Below are positions 16,321 to 25,597 of a DNA stretch of 64,000 bases, in pieces (the first letter of the stretch is position 1; each line of letters opens with the position of its first letter). Source of the DNA: Kribbella monticola (GTDB taxonomy: Bacteria > Actinomycetota > Actinomycetes > Propionibacteriales > Kribbellaceae). The notes below the pieces were generated by a model. That model did not search any database and had not been told where the DNA came from. It was given only the letters and a program-made list of their open reading frames with translations. The stretch spans positions 124,001 through 188,000 of the forward strand of contig NZ_QFXK01000033.1 in assembly GCF_003261635.1 (NCBI RefSeq). The letters run 5' to 3'. A program made the position numbers and the translations under genes.

Positions 16321-18656
16321 ATGCCGCTTCGCGACCGCTGGAACGACGTGATCCCGGACGCCGCGACCTTGGCGGACGACCTGGTCGCTCGCTACACCGC
16401 GTCCGACCGGAAGGCCTACCGGCCCCAGTACCTGGAGGCGGTCCTGGCCGCTCTGGATTCGCTGGAGCAACTCAGCACGGACCCCGTCGCCGTACGGCTC
16501 GCAGTGTGGTTCCATCGAGCCGTCCACAAGCCCAGCGGCCAACCCGCCGAGGATGCCGAGGCGTCCGCCGAGTTCGCCGAGGACAGCCTTCCGGCGTACG
16601 GCGTGAGCTCGGCCCGAGTCGCCGAGGTCGCCCGGCTTGTCCGGCTGACCGGCGCATCGAGTCCTGCCGCTCAAGACGCGAATGCCCAGGTCCTGCTCGA
16701 TGCGGTCAACGCGAGCTACGCCGCTACGAACTACGCCACACACGCCTCCGAGCTGCGCCGCGACGCCTGGGACGGCAGCGACGCTGAGGGTGCCAGCGAC
16801 GCCTGGGACGGCAGCGACGCTGAGGGTGCCAGGGACGCCGGGGATGCCAGCGACGCCCGGGATGCCGGCGACGCCGGGGATCGCAGTACGGCGATCAAGC
16901 AGCGACTCACCGCTGTGCGGGAGCTGCTCGATGGACCGATCTACCGGACCCAGCTCGGCCGGGAGCGGTTCGACTCGATGGCGCGCGCCAACCTGACCAG
17001 GGAGTTGGCCGTGCTGGACGGCGCGCTTCCGGCGCCCTGGAGAGGTTGGCAGCGAGCGGCCTTGATCGCGGCGGCCGTGTTCAGCCCGCTTCTCGCGGCC
17101 ATGGCTGCCTACGGAGCGGCCCACTCCTCCTGGCGGTCTCCGAGTAGCTCCGATTCCGCGTGGTTCCCTGGCGTGCTCTGTGTGCTGGAGTTGTGCACGG
17201 TACCGCTCTTCATCCGGTTCGCACCTCGAGTCGGCCGCACGGCCAGAGTCGTCAGCGGCGCCGTGGTGGTCGCCGGTCTGGCCGCGTTGATCACCACCTG
17301 GGTGCTGGTGCCGGCCAAGACGCCCTCGACCGGTGTCGGCGATCGGGTTCCGCTGCTGATGATCTCGGCCGTCTTGCTACTCGTGGCAGGCCTTGCCGCG
17401 CTGGCCTCGTGCTGGCCGGTCGCCCGCCATCCCCGGCCGGAATTCAATCGGGGACAGCTGCTGTCCGTGGTGACGACGCTGGCCGTCATCGTCGGCGGGG
17501 TGGTCTTCGTCGCCGAGCCGATCCACCGTGCCTATCTGCTGGGCGCCAACGAACACCTGACCGGATCAGACGCCCCGGTCGGCATCCCTGCACGGTCCGA
17601 ACTGACCGGCGGTATCGCCTGGGTCAGCCGGCCGATCTCGTACAGCGCCGACGCCGTCCGCAGATCCGTCAGTACCAAACACGGCATCGCCATCGCGAGC
17701 GAGACGGGTACTGTCGTGATGCTCGACCCGGCGACCGGCGAGCAACGCTGGCGCTACTCGCGATCCGACTCCGACGGCACACCCGAACTGGCTGCCACAG
17801 CCGACGGACAACTGCTGATCGCCAACTTCGACGATGTCGGCTACCTGGTTCTGGACGCCGCCACGGGAAAGCGGCAGGCTTGGCCAAGCGGGACCCGCGA
17901 CCATGACCTCCTGTCCGCCGACCCCTTGCTGACCGGCGAGCAGGTCGGCAAGGGCTCGGACAAACTTCGCGGGGTGGACCTCGACGGCAACGACCGGTGG
18001 ACCTTCGAGCCCGGCCGGTGCACGACCATCGACGCCATCGCAACAGCCGATACCGCGCTGGCCTTGCTCGACCGGCAGTGCGGTGAGCGGCACAACGAAA
18101 CGACGGCTCTGGACCTGAAGACCGGTAAGAAGCTGTGGAGTCGCCCGAGCCCTTGGTTCGGTGAGCAACCGATGGCGGTTGGCGGTCTGATCGTCTGGAC
18201 CGAGCGGGACGGGCGCTCCGAGGGCGAGATGCGCGGAACCCTGGTCGGGGTGGAACCGCGCACCGGCACGGTGAAGTGGCGATGGGAGGTGCCGTCGAAC
18301 TGGGCTTGCGGCACCAGGGTGACGGTGGCTGGCGACAAACTGGTGCTGCTGGACTGTCCGGTTGCGGCCAAAGACACCCAGACAGTGGTCACAGTGCTCA
18401 ACGCCGCGACCGGAGGGTCGTCTGGCAGCGGACTGCCCCGGTCAAAGCGGGTCAGCGGGTCGCCGTCACGACCGATGCCCGAGTGGCGATGGTCCCGGAC
18501 CTGGAGGCGAAGGACCACTGTCTGCTGGACGTGATCGACGAGACGGGCTACCGCCAGGTCGCGCTACCGGCGGAGGTCATCTGCCGCGGCGGCGTCCAAG
18601 CAGTAGGAAACCAACTCCTCGCCGCAACCCACAAAGCACTCCTAGCCCTCCGCTAA
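16321..18656 (+). CDS. Membrane protein with PQQ-like beta-propeller, apparent -1 frameshift near 18413
   Basis: Intact product would be about 778 residues. Cytoplasmic N-terminus (~1-235) contains two 36-base in-frame repeats (DAWDGSDAEGAS). Five hydrophobic segments follow (~240-410), then a PQQ-binding-like repeat domain with classic units (VVMLDPATGEQRWRYS; TTALDLKTGKKLWSR; LVGVEPRTGTVKWRW). The expected next unit begins NAATG, but the frame breaks at 18411-18416: the original frame continues to a stop at 18534 with nonsense residues, while the +1 frame resumes RVVWQRTAPVKAGQRVAV and ends normally at 18656. A one-base loss explains this; either a real truncation or a sequencing error. No strong ribosome site before ATG 16321. 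Function unknown. Confidence 0.72.
16762..16833 (+). repeat. Two 36-base tandem repeats inside the beta-propeller gene
   Basis: Units at 16762-16797 and 16798-16833 differ by one base at the end and encode DAWDGSDAEGAS/R. The following 45 bases continue as shorter degenerate DA(G/S)DA units, making an acidic low-complexity loop. Confidence 0.85.
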
Positions 18657-18837
18657 CCCCCGCTGACCCCGGGTGGGGGCGGCGCCCCGGGCTGACGTCG
18701 GGGCTGACCCAGACGGAGTGAGCAACGCCGGGGTGATCTCGGCGGGGCGAGCGACACCGGCCGATCTTCGCCGGACCCAGCGACGCCGGTGATCACTTCG
18801 GGTGCGGGGGCAGCGGTTTGCTGTGATCTCGGGTGGG

Positions 18838-20430
18838 TCAGGGTGTCGGGTTGGGCGCGGGTGGGATGAGGATGCCGGGGTTGAGGATGTTGTGCGGGTC
18901 GAGTACCTGCTTGACCGCCTGAAGGGCTTCGATGGCGAGCGGGCCGACCTCCTCGGCGTACGCGCTTCTGTGGTCCGTGCCGACACCATGGTGATGGCTG
19001 ATCGTCCCACCCGCGGCGACGATCGCCGCGCTCGCAGCGGTTTTCGCCTGCTGCCATTGGGCGATCGGCTCGTCGGTCTGCGCGCAGATGACGGTGAAGT
19101 ACAGCGAAGCGCCCGTCTCGTAGACGTGTGAGACATGGCAGAGCACGATCGGCGGCGTGCCGAGCTCGCTCAACGCGGCAACCAGCGCCTCGGTGACTCT
19201 TGCCTTGAGCGCCGGCAGCGTCGACCAGAAGCCCGCGGTCTCCAACGTCTCCACCAACGCACCCTCGTCCAACAAGGGATCACGCAGGTACGGCGCTCGG
19301 TACCGCCCTTCTCGCCAGATCTCGCCCGGCCCCTCGCCCAACGCCGCCCCACCGGCTCCGCTCAAGACAGCGCCCACCCCAGTACGCCGTACTTCGGTGT
19401 GCTCACCCTCGAAGCCGACGATCGCCAGTACGCCGCCCGACCCGCCGCCCAGGACGTCCGGGTCGGCGAGGTTGATTGCCGTCTCCGCCTCGTCCGAGAG
19501 CCGCAGCACGGTCGGCAGCGGTCCGTCCTGCGCGAGCCGGCGAATCGCGGTCAGGCCTTCGTCGAAGGAGCCGAACCGCCAGCCCTCGAAGACCCGCTCG
19601 ACCGGGCGCGGCCTGATCCGCAGTACGACGCTGGTGATGATGCCGAGCGTGCCCTCGGAGCCGAGCACCAACTGCCGCAAGTCCGGTCCGGCCGCCGACA
19701 TCGGCGCGCGACCGAGCCGGATCGTGCCGCGCGGCGTCGCCATTGTCAGACCGACCACCATCTGGTCGAAGCGTCCGTATCCAGCCGACGACTGACCGCT
19801 CGACCGGGTCGCCGCATAGCCGCCGATGCTCGCGCCTTCATAGGACTGCGGGAAGTGACCGAGGGTGTACCCGCGCTCCGCGAGCAACGCCTCCGCCGCC
19901 GTACCCCGAACGCCCGCCTCGATCGTCGCCGTACGGGACACCTCGTCGAGCTCCACCAGCCGATCGAGCCTGCGCAGGTCTACGGCGATGAACGCCGTCC
20001 CCTTCGGCGCCAACCCGCCGACCACAGACGTCCCACCGGCGTACGGAACCACCGCAACGCGGTGCTCAGAACAAGCCGTAAGCAGAGCCTGTACGTCGTC
20101 ATGTGATCCCGGATAGACCACAGCAGCGGGCATGTCCGCGGTATCACCGGCTCGATGCCGCAGCAGATCAGTCGTCGAGTACCCGCGCGTGTGCCCCCAG
20201 CGCGTACCCAGATCCGTCTTCACAAACTCACCACCAAGCAACTCGACCAAAAGCTCACTCACCTCTTTTGTGAGCCCGGACCGATCAGCAGGTGCGGTGG
20301 TGGCGCCCGGGCGGCGGACGCCCAGGTGCTTGAGGGCTTGCAGGGCGGCGGGTGGGAGGGTTACCGGGTGTGCGGGATCGCCCCAGCGGCCGGGGGTGAG
20401 TTGCACCACCGGCAGGTCGGATTCGGTCAT
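18838..20430 (-). CDS. FAD-linked oxidase, alkyldihydroxyacetone-phosphate synthase-like
   Basis: 530 residues. PP-type FAD-binding domain: VVPYAGGTSVVGGL (~128-140), then PQSYEGASIGGYAATRSSGQSSAGYGR and VLGSEGTLGIITSVVLRIRP. The C-terminal FAD_oxidase_C cap carries the triple-His stretch GTISHHHGVGTDHR, diagnostic of the AGPS/glycolate-oxidase-D group. Eukaryotic AGPS makes ether lipid precursors from acyl-DHAP; the bacterial role is not settled. ATG 20430 has GGGGAG upstream. It is divergent from a TetR-glpD pair, the same set and order as Rv2251-Rv2250c-Rv2249c in mycobacteria, suggesting linked glycerol-phosphate/ether-lipid metabolism. Confidence 0.88.
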   Translation of the reverse strand: MTESDLPVVQLTPGRWGDPAHPVTLPPAALQALKHLGVRRPGATTAPADRSGLTKEVSELLVELLGGEFVKTDLGTRWGHTRGYSTTDLLRHRAGDTADMPAAVVYPGSHDDVQALLTACSEHRVAVVPYAGGTSVVGGLAPKGTAFIAVDLRRLDRLVELDEVSRTATIEAGVRGTAAEALLAERGYTLGHFPQSYEGASIGGYAATRSSGQSSAGYGRFDQMVVGLTMATPRGTIRLGRAPMSAAGPDLRQLVLGSEGTLGIITSVVLRIRPRPVERVFEGWRFGSFDEGLTAIRRLAQDGPLPTVLRLSDEAETAINLADPDVLGGGSGGVLAIVGFEGEHTEVRRTGVGAVLSGAGGAALGEGPGEIWREGRYRAPYLRDPLLDEGALVETLETAGFWSTLPALKARVTEALVAALSELGTPPIVLCHVSHVYETGASLYFTVICAQTDEPIAQWQQAKTAASAAIVAAGGTISHHHGVGTDHRSAYAEEVGPLAIEALQAVKQVLDPHNILNPGILIPPAPNPTP

Positions 20431-20523
20431 CGCGGACTCCCCATGGCTCGGCTCGGGCGGTAGCGTCTCGCGGGAGCAGGACCCCTGACTCCGGCTCCCG
20501 CGAGACCGTTCCCCGACACCAAA

Positions 20524-20568
20524 GTCGCTGATACACTTTGGCGTGTGATGTCTCAGCGTATCAGCGAC
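20524..20568. promoter_or_regulatory. Operator dyad and leaderless promoter between FAD oxidase and TetR
   Basis: Perfect 11-base inverted repeat: GTCGCTGATAC (20524-20534) and GTATCAGCGAC (20558-20568), 23 bases apart, straddling the TetR start. TACACT (20532-20537) makes a good -10 element whose transcription start would fall at 20544-20545, on the GTG itself, so the tetR mRNA is probably leaderless and self-repressed. Confidence 0.55.
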
Positions 20569-21183
20569 ACCGACAACGAATCCACCGGCTCGACCGCATC
20601 GAGCCGGCCCGCGCCCGCGAATGCCATCGGCGAGGAGCGGATCCTCGACGCGGCGTACGAGCTGCTGCTGGCGATCGGGATGCGGCGGATGACGATGGCC
20701 GACATCGCCCGGCACGCCGAGGTCTCCCGCGCCACGCTGTATCGCCGCTGGCCGAACGTGCAGGCCGTGGTGGCCGCGCTGATGACGCGCGAGTGGACCA
20801 CCGCGCTGGTCTCGGCCTTCCAGCCCGACGCCGTGGACGGGCGATCGCGCCTGGTCGAGGGTGTGGTCGAGGTGGTCGCGAAGACCCGGACCCACCCGCT
20901 GATGCGCAAGATCATCGAGCTGGATCCCGAGTTCCTCACGCCGTATCTGCTGGAGCGCCGCGGCAGCAGCACGGTCGCCCATCTGGCTCTGGTCGAGGCG
21001 GGCATCCGGGCCGGTCAGGAGGACGGTTCGATCCGGGACGGCGATCCCGACTGGCTGTCGCGGCAGATCATCCTGGTCTCGCTGGCGTCGGCCGTGTCCG
21101 GTCCGGTGCTCGCCGAAGCGGCGGAGTACCCGAAGCTCGACGAGGAGCTGCGCGTGATGCTGACCAGGTACTTGGTGCCATGA
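20545..21183 (+). CDS. TetR family regulator of the AGPS-like/glpD module
   Basis: 212 residues. After a ~28-residue polar N-terminus, the HTH is clear: ERILDAAYELLLAIGMRRMTMADIARHAEVSRATLYRRWPNVQAVVAAL. The C-terminal ligand domain is unassigned. GTG 20545 coincides with the predicted transcription start and ATG follows as codon 2, consistent with a leaderless message. The stop overlaps the glpD ATG (ATGA), so regulator and GlpD are co-translated. Likely controls itself, glpD and the divergent FAD oxidase through the dyad at 20524-20568. Confidence 0.9.
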   Translation: MMSQRISDTDNESTGSTASSRPAPANAIGEERILDAAYELLLAIGMRRMTMADIARHAEVSRATLYRRWPNVQAVVAALMTREWTTALVSAFQPDAVDGRSRLVEGVVEVVAKTRTHPLMRKIIELDPEFLTPYLLERRGSSTVAHLALVEAGIRAGQEDGSIRDGDPDWLSRQIILVSLASAVSGPVLAEAAEYPKLDEELRVMLTRYLVP

Positions 21184-22733
21184 TTGCCGTTGGCAACGCC
21201 AGCCTGAACGCGGCCCGCCGTACCCGCGAGCTCGACTGGCTGGACACCACCCGCCAGGTCGACGTGCTGGTCATCGGCGGTGGCGTGACCGGTGCCGGGG
21301 TTGCCCTCGACGCCGCCGCGCGCGGGTTGTCAGTTGCCTTGGTGGAGAAGCACGACCTGGCTTTCGGGACCAGCCGGTGGAGTTCGAAGCTCGTGCACGG
21401 CGGCCTGCGGTACCTGGTCTCCGGGCACGTCGGCATCGCGTACGAGAGCGCCGTCGAGCGCGGCATCCTGATGAAGACGACCGCTCCGCATCTCGTCCAT
21501 CCGGTCCCGCAGGTGGCACCTTGGTTGCCGCAGGCAAGGTTCATGCAGGCAGCGATGCTGCGTGGCGCCTTCCTCGGCGGCGATGTGCTGCGCACGTTCG
21601 CCCATACCAGCGACGACTACCTGCCGCATTCGCGCCGGGTCAGCTCGGCCGAGCTCCTCCGTTACGCCCCGACCTTGCGCCCGGACGGCCTCCGTGGCGG
21701 CTTCCTCACCTGGGACGGGCAGCTGTACGACGATGCGCGGCTGGTCGTCGCGATCGCGCGCACCGCCGCGCAGTACGGCGCTCGGGTGCTGACCCGCTGC
21801 GCTGCCGAACAGGTCACCGGGCGCGGTGCGGTCGTGGTCGACCAGTTGTCCGGGCGACGGATCGACGTCGACGCCTCGCTGGTGATCAACGCGACCGGCA
21901 TCTGGGCCGATCAAGTTGCCTCAGGCATCAAACTTCGCCCGAGCCGCGGAGCGCATCTGGTATTGCCGCAGTCGGCTTTCGGCGGTCTGTCCGCGGTGCT
22001 GACTGTGCCGGTGCCGGGGGAGTTGCGTCGCGTGGTGATGGCGATTCCGGCGCCGGACGGGCGGGTCTACGTCGGGTTGACCGACGAGGAGGCGCCGGGC
22101 CCGGTGAGCGACGTACCGGTGGCGACGGACGCGGAGATCGACTACCTGCTCGGCACCATCAGTTCGGCCGTCCAGGTCCCGCTGACCAGAGCGGACCTGC
22201 TCGGCACGTACGCCGGACTGCGGCCGCTGCTCGACACCGGTCATCACCGCGGCGAGGACAAGACCGCGGACATCTCCCGGCGGCACGCGGTCATCACCGG
22301 CACCGACGGGCTCGTCACGATCGTGGGTGGCAAGCTCACGACGTACCGGCGGATGGCGCAGGACGCACTCGACGCCGGGCTGGCCGGCGGCCGGCTCACG
22401 ACTGGGCGGCCGTGTCTGACGCATCGGATCCCGCTGGTCGGCGCGGCCGATCGGGTGCAGCTCGCGGCAGTGCGTGCCCCTGCGCGCTTCGTCCAGCGGT
22501 ACGGCGTGGAGGCTACTGAGGTGATCGCTTGCGAGCCTTCGCTGCTGGAGCCCGTCGCGCCGGGGCTGGCCACGACGCACGCGGAGCTCCGCTTCGCAGT
22601 ACGGCATGAAGGCGCGCTCACCGCGGACGACCTACTCGACCGGCGTACCCGGCTCGGCTTGTCGGCGGCAGACCGAGCTCTCGCCCTGCCCGCCGCCGAG
22701 GCTGCGCTCCAGCTCAGCGCACCGTCAGGCTGA
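21180..22733 (+). CDS. glpD: FAD-dependent glycerol-3-phosphate dehydrogenase
   Basis: 517 residues. N-terminal FAD motif DVLVIGGGVTGAGVALDAAARG (G33-G38) followed by GTSRWSSKLVHGGLRYL, the signature of GlpD. Later GTYAGLRPLLD and GLVTIVGGKLTTYRRMAQ match the conserved substrate/FAD-contact regions, and the C-terminal DAO_C helical domain is present (ALTADDLLDRRTRLGL). Oxidises glycerol 3-phosphate to DHAP at the membrane, passing electrons to quinone. It is coupled to TetR by a 4-base overlap and converges on the secreted protein at 22714, with a 20-base overlap of the two coding ends. Confidence 0.93.
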   Translation: MIAVGNASLNAARRTRELDWLDTTRQVDVLVIGGGVTGAGVALDAAARGLSVALVEKHDLAFGTSRWSSKLVHGGLRYLVSGHVGIAYESAVERGILMKTTAPHLVHPVPQVAPWLPQARFMQAAMLRGAFLGGDVLRTFAHTSDDYLPHSRRVSSAELLRYAPTLRPDGLRGGFLTWDGQLYDDARLVVAIARTAAQYGARVLTRCAAEQVTGRGAVVVDQLSGRRIDVDASLVINATGIWADQVASGIKLRPSRGAHLVLPQSAFGGLSAVLTVPVPGELRRVVMAIPAPDGRVYVGLTDEEAPGPVSDVPVATDAEIDYLLGTISSAVQVPLTRADLLGTYAGLRPLLDTGHHRGEDKTADISRRHAVITGTDGLVTIVGGKLTTYRRMAQDALDAGLAGGRLTTGRPCLTHRIPLVGAADRVQLAAVRAPARFVQRYGVEATEVIACEPSLLEPVAPGLATTHAELRFAVRHEGALTADDLLDRRTRLGLSAADRALALPAAEAALQLSAPSG

Positions 22734-24024
22734 ACGCGTTCGTCGCGATCCAGTTGATCTTGAGCCCGCCGTACGTCGAACTCGGCACCAGGAACCGGAA
22801 GGTCTGCTTCCCGCGCGCGGTCGGCTTGTAGGAGTAGGTGCCGTCGCCCGACCGGATCGCCAGGCTGCTGTGGGTCACCCACGCCGTGCCGTTCCACCGC
22901 TGGATGATGCCGGTGACATTGGTGTACGGCCGGACGCCGATCACTGCGGTCGTCTTCTGCCCCAGCGTCATCGTCGCCGGACTGAACATCGCCCGCATCA
23001 ACTTGTACGGCGCCACCGCAGCCACCGGCGGCGTCACCGCGCTGTAGCCAGCCACCCAGTTGACCTCGGGATCGGATCCCGCGAGCACCGCGGCCTCGTA
23101 GTCGTTGTACGCGACCGTGCGGTACTCCCGGGCGCCGATCGAAGTTTCCCGGAACACCTTCGGAGTGCCCCCGGGCCAGATGACAGCGCCGCCCGAAGTC
23201 GATCTCCACCCGGCCGTGGAACTGTTCCGCGTCTGCAGATCAACGGCGTTCTGGACCGAGACCTTGTATGGAGCGCCGGCCACTCCGTTCGTGCACTTGC
23301 CGGGGCGGATCGCGTCGCTCGTGAACGGGACCCGGATGTCGTCGCCGTACGGCGTCGAGACCGGCACCTTCTGGCTGACCGCGAAATTGACCACTGCCAG
23401 CCCTTGGTCCTGGCTGCTGCCCCACTCTGTGTCGGCGTAGGTCCCGACCCGGAACGGCGGCTTCTGGTACGGCAGCGTGGTGCTTCCGTGTTGCCCGTTC
23501 ACGGCCGGCAGCTTCGTCCAGGTGCAGCCGTTGGTGCCGGTGATCCGAATGCGGGCCGCCGTCGGCGTCACGTCCAGCGGATCGTTCGGAGTGCTGTCGG
23601 GCGACCCGGTAGACGACGCGAACGTCCAGCTGACGGTGATCGCACCGCCGGCAGCCGCTTTCGCCGGCCAGTCGAGGCTGGGGTACGGCGCCAGGGTGTC
23701 GAAGTGAGTCGTCTGCGCGACCAACTCCTTGGAGGTGGCGTCGCGAACCTCGACCACCACATCGGTCGAAGCAGCCTGCAGTTGGTTCTTCGCGATGACG
23801 ACCTGGCCGGCCAATGTCTGGTCGGCCAGAACCCGCTCGGCGGTGAACGGGGTCTTGCTGACGACCTGGAGCGGCCCGTCGTGAGCCGGCCAGCTGATCC
23901 GGATGTTGGTGTGCGTTGCGTCGGTCCAGCCGATCTGCGCGACACCGACGGCCTGGGCAGCCGGACCGCTGAGAGTTGCCGCGACCAGCGCAACGGGCAG
24001 GACGGCAAGAGCTGACTTACGCAT
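22714..24024 (-). CDS. Secreted protein of unknown function, beta-rich
   Basis: 436 residues from ATG 24024. Signal peptide: RKSALAVLPVALVAATLSG with a PAAQA cleavage region. The mature protein looks all-beta, with Ig/fibronectin-like strand patterns (AQIGWTDATHTNIRISW; AAARIRITG...). The last ~85 residues (AVIGVRPYTNVTGIIQRWNGTAWVTHSS ... GKQTFRFLVPSSTYGG) form a domain I associate with actinobacterial secreted proteins without assigned function. No enzyme motif seen. Its 3' end overlaps glpD's end by 20 bases on the other strand. Confidence 0.75.
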   Translation of the reverse strand: MRKSALAVLPVALVAATLSGPAAQAVGVAQIGWTDATHTNIRISWPAHDGPLQVVSKTPFTAERVLADQTLAGQVVIAKNQLQAASTDVVVEVRDATSKELVAQTTHFDTLAPYPSLDWPAKAAAGGAITVSWTFASSTGSPDSTPNDPLDVTPTAARIRITGTNGCTWTKLPAVNGQHGSTTLPYQKPPFRVGTYADTEWGSSQDQGLAVVNFAVSQKVPVSTPYGDDIRVPFTSDAIRPGKCTNGVAGAPYKVSVQNAVDLQTRNSSTAGWRSTSGGAVIWPGGTPKVFRETSIGAREYRTVAYNDYEAAVLAGSDPEVNWVAGYSAVTPPVAAVAPYKLMRAMFSPATMTLGQKTTAVIGVRPYTNVTGIIQRWNGTAWVTHSSLAIRSGDGTYSYKPTARGKQTFRFLVPSSTYGGLKINWIATNAFSLTVR

Positions 24025-24136
24025 GAGAACCCCGTACGGCGGAAGGTCGGCGATCGCTGATCGTCGCCGAATTCGGCCGCAAACGTACCGCATCAACTAC
24101 ATTCCCGGCCGAGATTTGCAGCTTCCGGCAATTCGC

Positions 24137-25489
24137 CTAGTGGGAAGGCGGTTCGAAGCTTCCGGACTGCTGTTGCTCGCTGCCGTAGGACGGAAAGCGC
24201 GGAGCCGACTGAGTCGTGAACCCGGGCAGCGGCCGCGGCGCGTACTGCGGCGGTCCCGGCGGCAGGTAGCTCGGCTGTTGCGGCACCGATTGGCTCGACT
24301 GACCTGACGGCACCGGGGGAGTTGGGGAGATGCGGGCGTCGGCCTGGGACTGTTGCCAGCCGGTGACGCGGAACATGAGCAAGGAGCTCGTGACCGCTGC
24401 GGCGATCAGGAGAAGCGTGGCGACGGTGAAGCCGATGTTGACGCCGAGGGCCACCCGGACCATGAACGTCTGCATGTCGTAGATGTCGACATAGCCGTCG
24501 GTCGCCTCGGCGGCCTGGGCCTGGTCGACCAGCCGGACCAGCCAGACGATGAAACTGATGCCCGCGAACCCGCCTCCGCCCACGAGGATCACCCAGAAGG
24601 CGGTCCACGAAGCCCACCAGCTGTACAGCAACGACTTCACCTGGCCGGACCTTGCGACGCCTGGTTCATTCGGTGGCTCGCTGGCGGTGACGACGTCCTG
24701 GACGATCTGCAGCGGATACCAGAACTGGACGATCGGGCAGATCCAGCCACCGACGGTCCACCCTTGCGCGTGCCGGTGCGCGCCACTGCGTGAGTTGTAG
24801 CCGCCTTGGTAGCTGGAGGCGAAGTCGGGCTTGAGGATCTCCGTGTTCTCCCGCGCCTGCCAGAGCCAGATCAGGAAGGCGATCCCGGTCCCGAGAAAGA
24901 GGTAGTTGACGAGGTCGAGCAGCGGTCCGGTGTGTGCGATCCGCTCGACGCCGCGCTGGTACTCGTCCTCAGACACCAACAGATAGATGAACCGCTTGAC
25001 GCCCGAATACGACCGCCACAGCACGATCGACTGGACCACCGCCGCCACCGAGGTGAGCCCCATCAACAACACACTCACCTGCGCCGTCCGCCGCAACGCC
25101 CGGTACTTCGGCCCCGACTGCACGATCGGATACGCCCCCGGATACGGCCCGAACTGCGCCCCGCCCTGCGGCCCCGCATACCCGGCGGGTCCCGGATACG
25201 GCACTCCCCCCTGCACTCCCGCCGGCACCGGATAAGGCGCTCCGCCCTGAGGACCCGCCGGTCCCGGATACGGCGCTCCGCCCTGCGCTCCTGCCGGTCC
25301 CGAGTACGGTGTCCCGCCTTGTGCGCCTGGATACCCGCCCGGACCGACGTACTGCGGCGCCCCGCCCCGCGAGCCGCCGTACTCCTGCGACCCCGCAGGG
25401 CGAGCGGCTTGCTGCATCGGCCCCGCGGGCGGCGCTGGGGTCGGGTACGGCGGCGGCGGCCCGTCGTACGGGCCTTGATTGTGACTCAT
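24137..25489 (-). CDS. DUF4328 membrane protein with collagen-like N-terminus (paralogue 3)
   Basis: 450 residues. ATG 25489, GGGGGA upstream. Residues 1-~130 are Pro/Gly/Tyr-rich, with about five GPAGxQGGAPYP units. The DUF4328 membrane domain follows: FLIWLWQARENTEIL, GWTVGGWICPIVQFWYPLQIVQDV and a final VTGWQQSQ. The last ~55 residues are again Pro/Ser/Gln-rich. Compared with the paralogues at 8049 and 9079, the disordered part has moved to the front and the Tyr-rich tail is missing. Function unknown. A perfect DnaA-box nonamer lies in the upstream gap (25554-25562). Confidence 0.85.
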   Translation of the reverse strand: MSHNQGPYDGPPPPYPTPAPPAGPMQQAARPAGSQEYGGSRGGAPQYVGPGGYPGAQGGTPYSGPAGAQGGAPYPGPAGPQGGAPYPVPAGVQGGVPYPGPAGYAGPQGGAQFGPYPGAYPIVQSGPKYRALRRTAQVSVLLMGLTSVAAVVQSIVLWRSYSGVKRFIYLLVSEDEYQRGVERIAHTGPLLDLVNYLFLGTGIAFLIWLWQARENTEILKPDFASSYQGGYNSRSGAHRHAQGWTVGGWICPIVQFWYPLQIVQDVVTASEPPNEPGVARSGQVKSLLYSWWASWTAFWVILVGGGGFAGISFIVWLVRLVDQAQAAEATDGYVDIYDMQTFMVRVALGVNIGFTVATLLLIAAAVTSSLLMFRVTGWQQSQADARISPTPPVPSGQSSQSVPQQPSYLPPGPPQYAPRPLPGFTTQSAPRFPSYGSEQQQSGSFEPPSH

Positions 25490-25597
25490 CGTTCCCCCAC
25501 CTCCCCGGTCCCCTTGTTCAACAAGTTATCGCAGCGTGGGGAGCGTTCCGGAGTTGTCCACAGGCCAATTGCTGCAGATTCGGCCGTCCTCGAAGGA

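Noticed and set aside
25554..25562. Secondary replication origin at a perfect DnaA box
   Set aside because: A lone box without cluster or AT-rich segment; kept only as part of the scattered-box observation.
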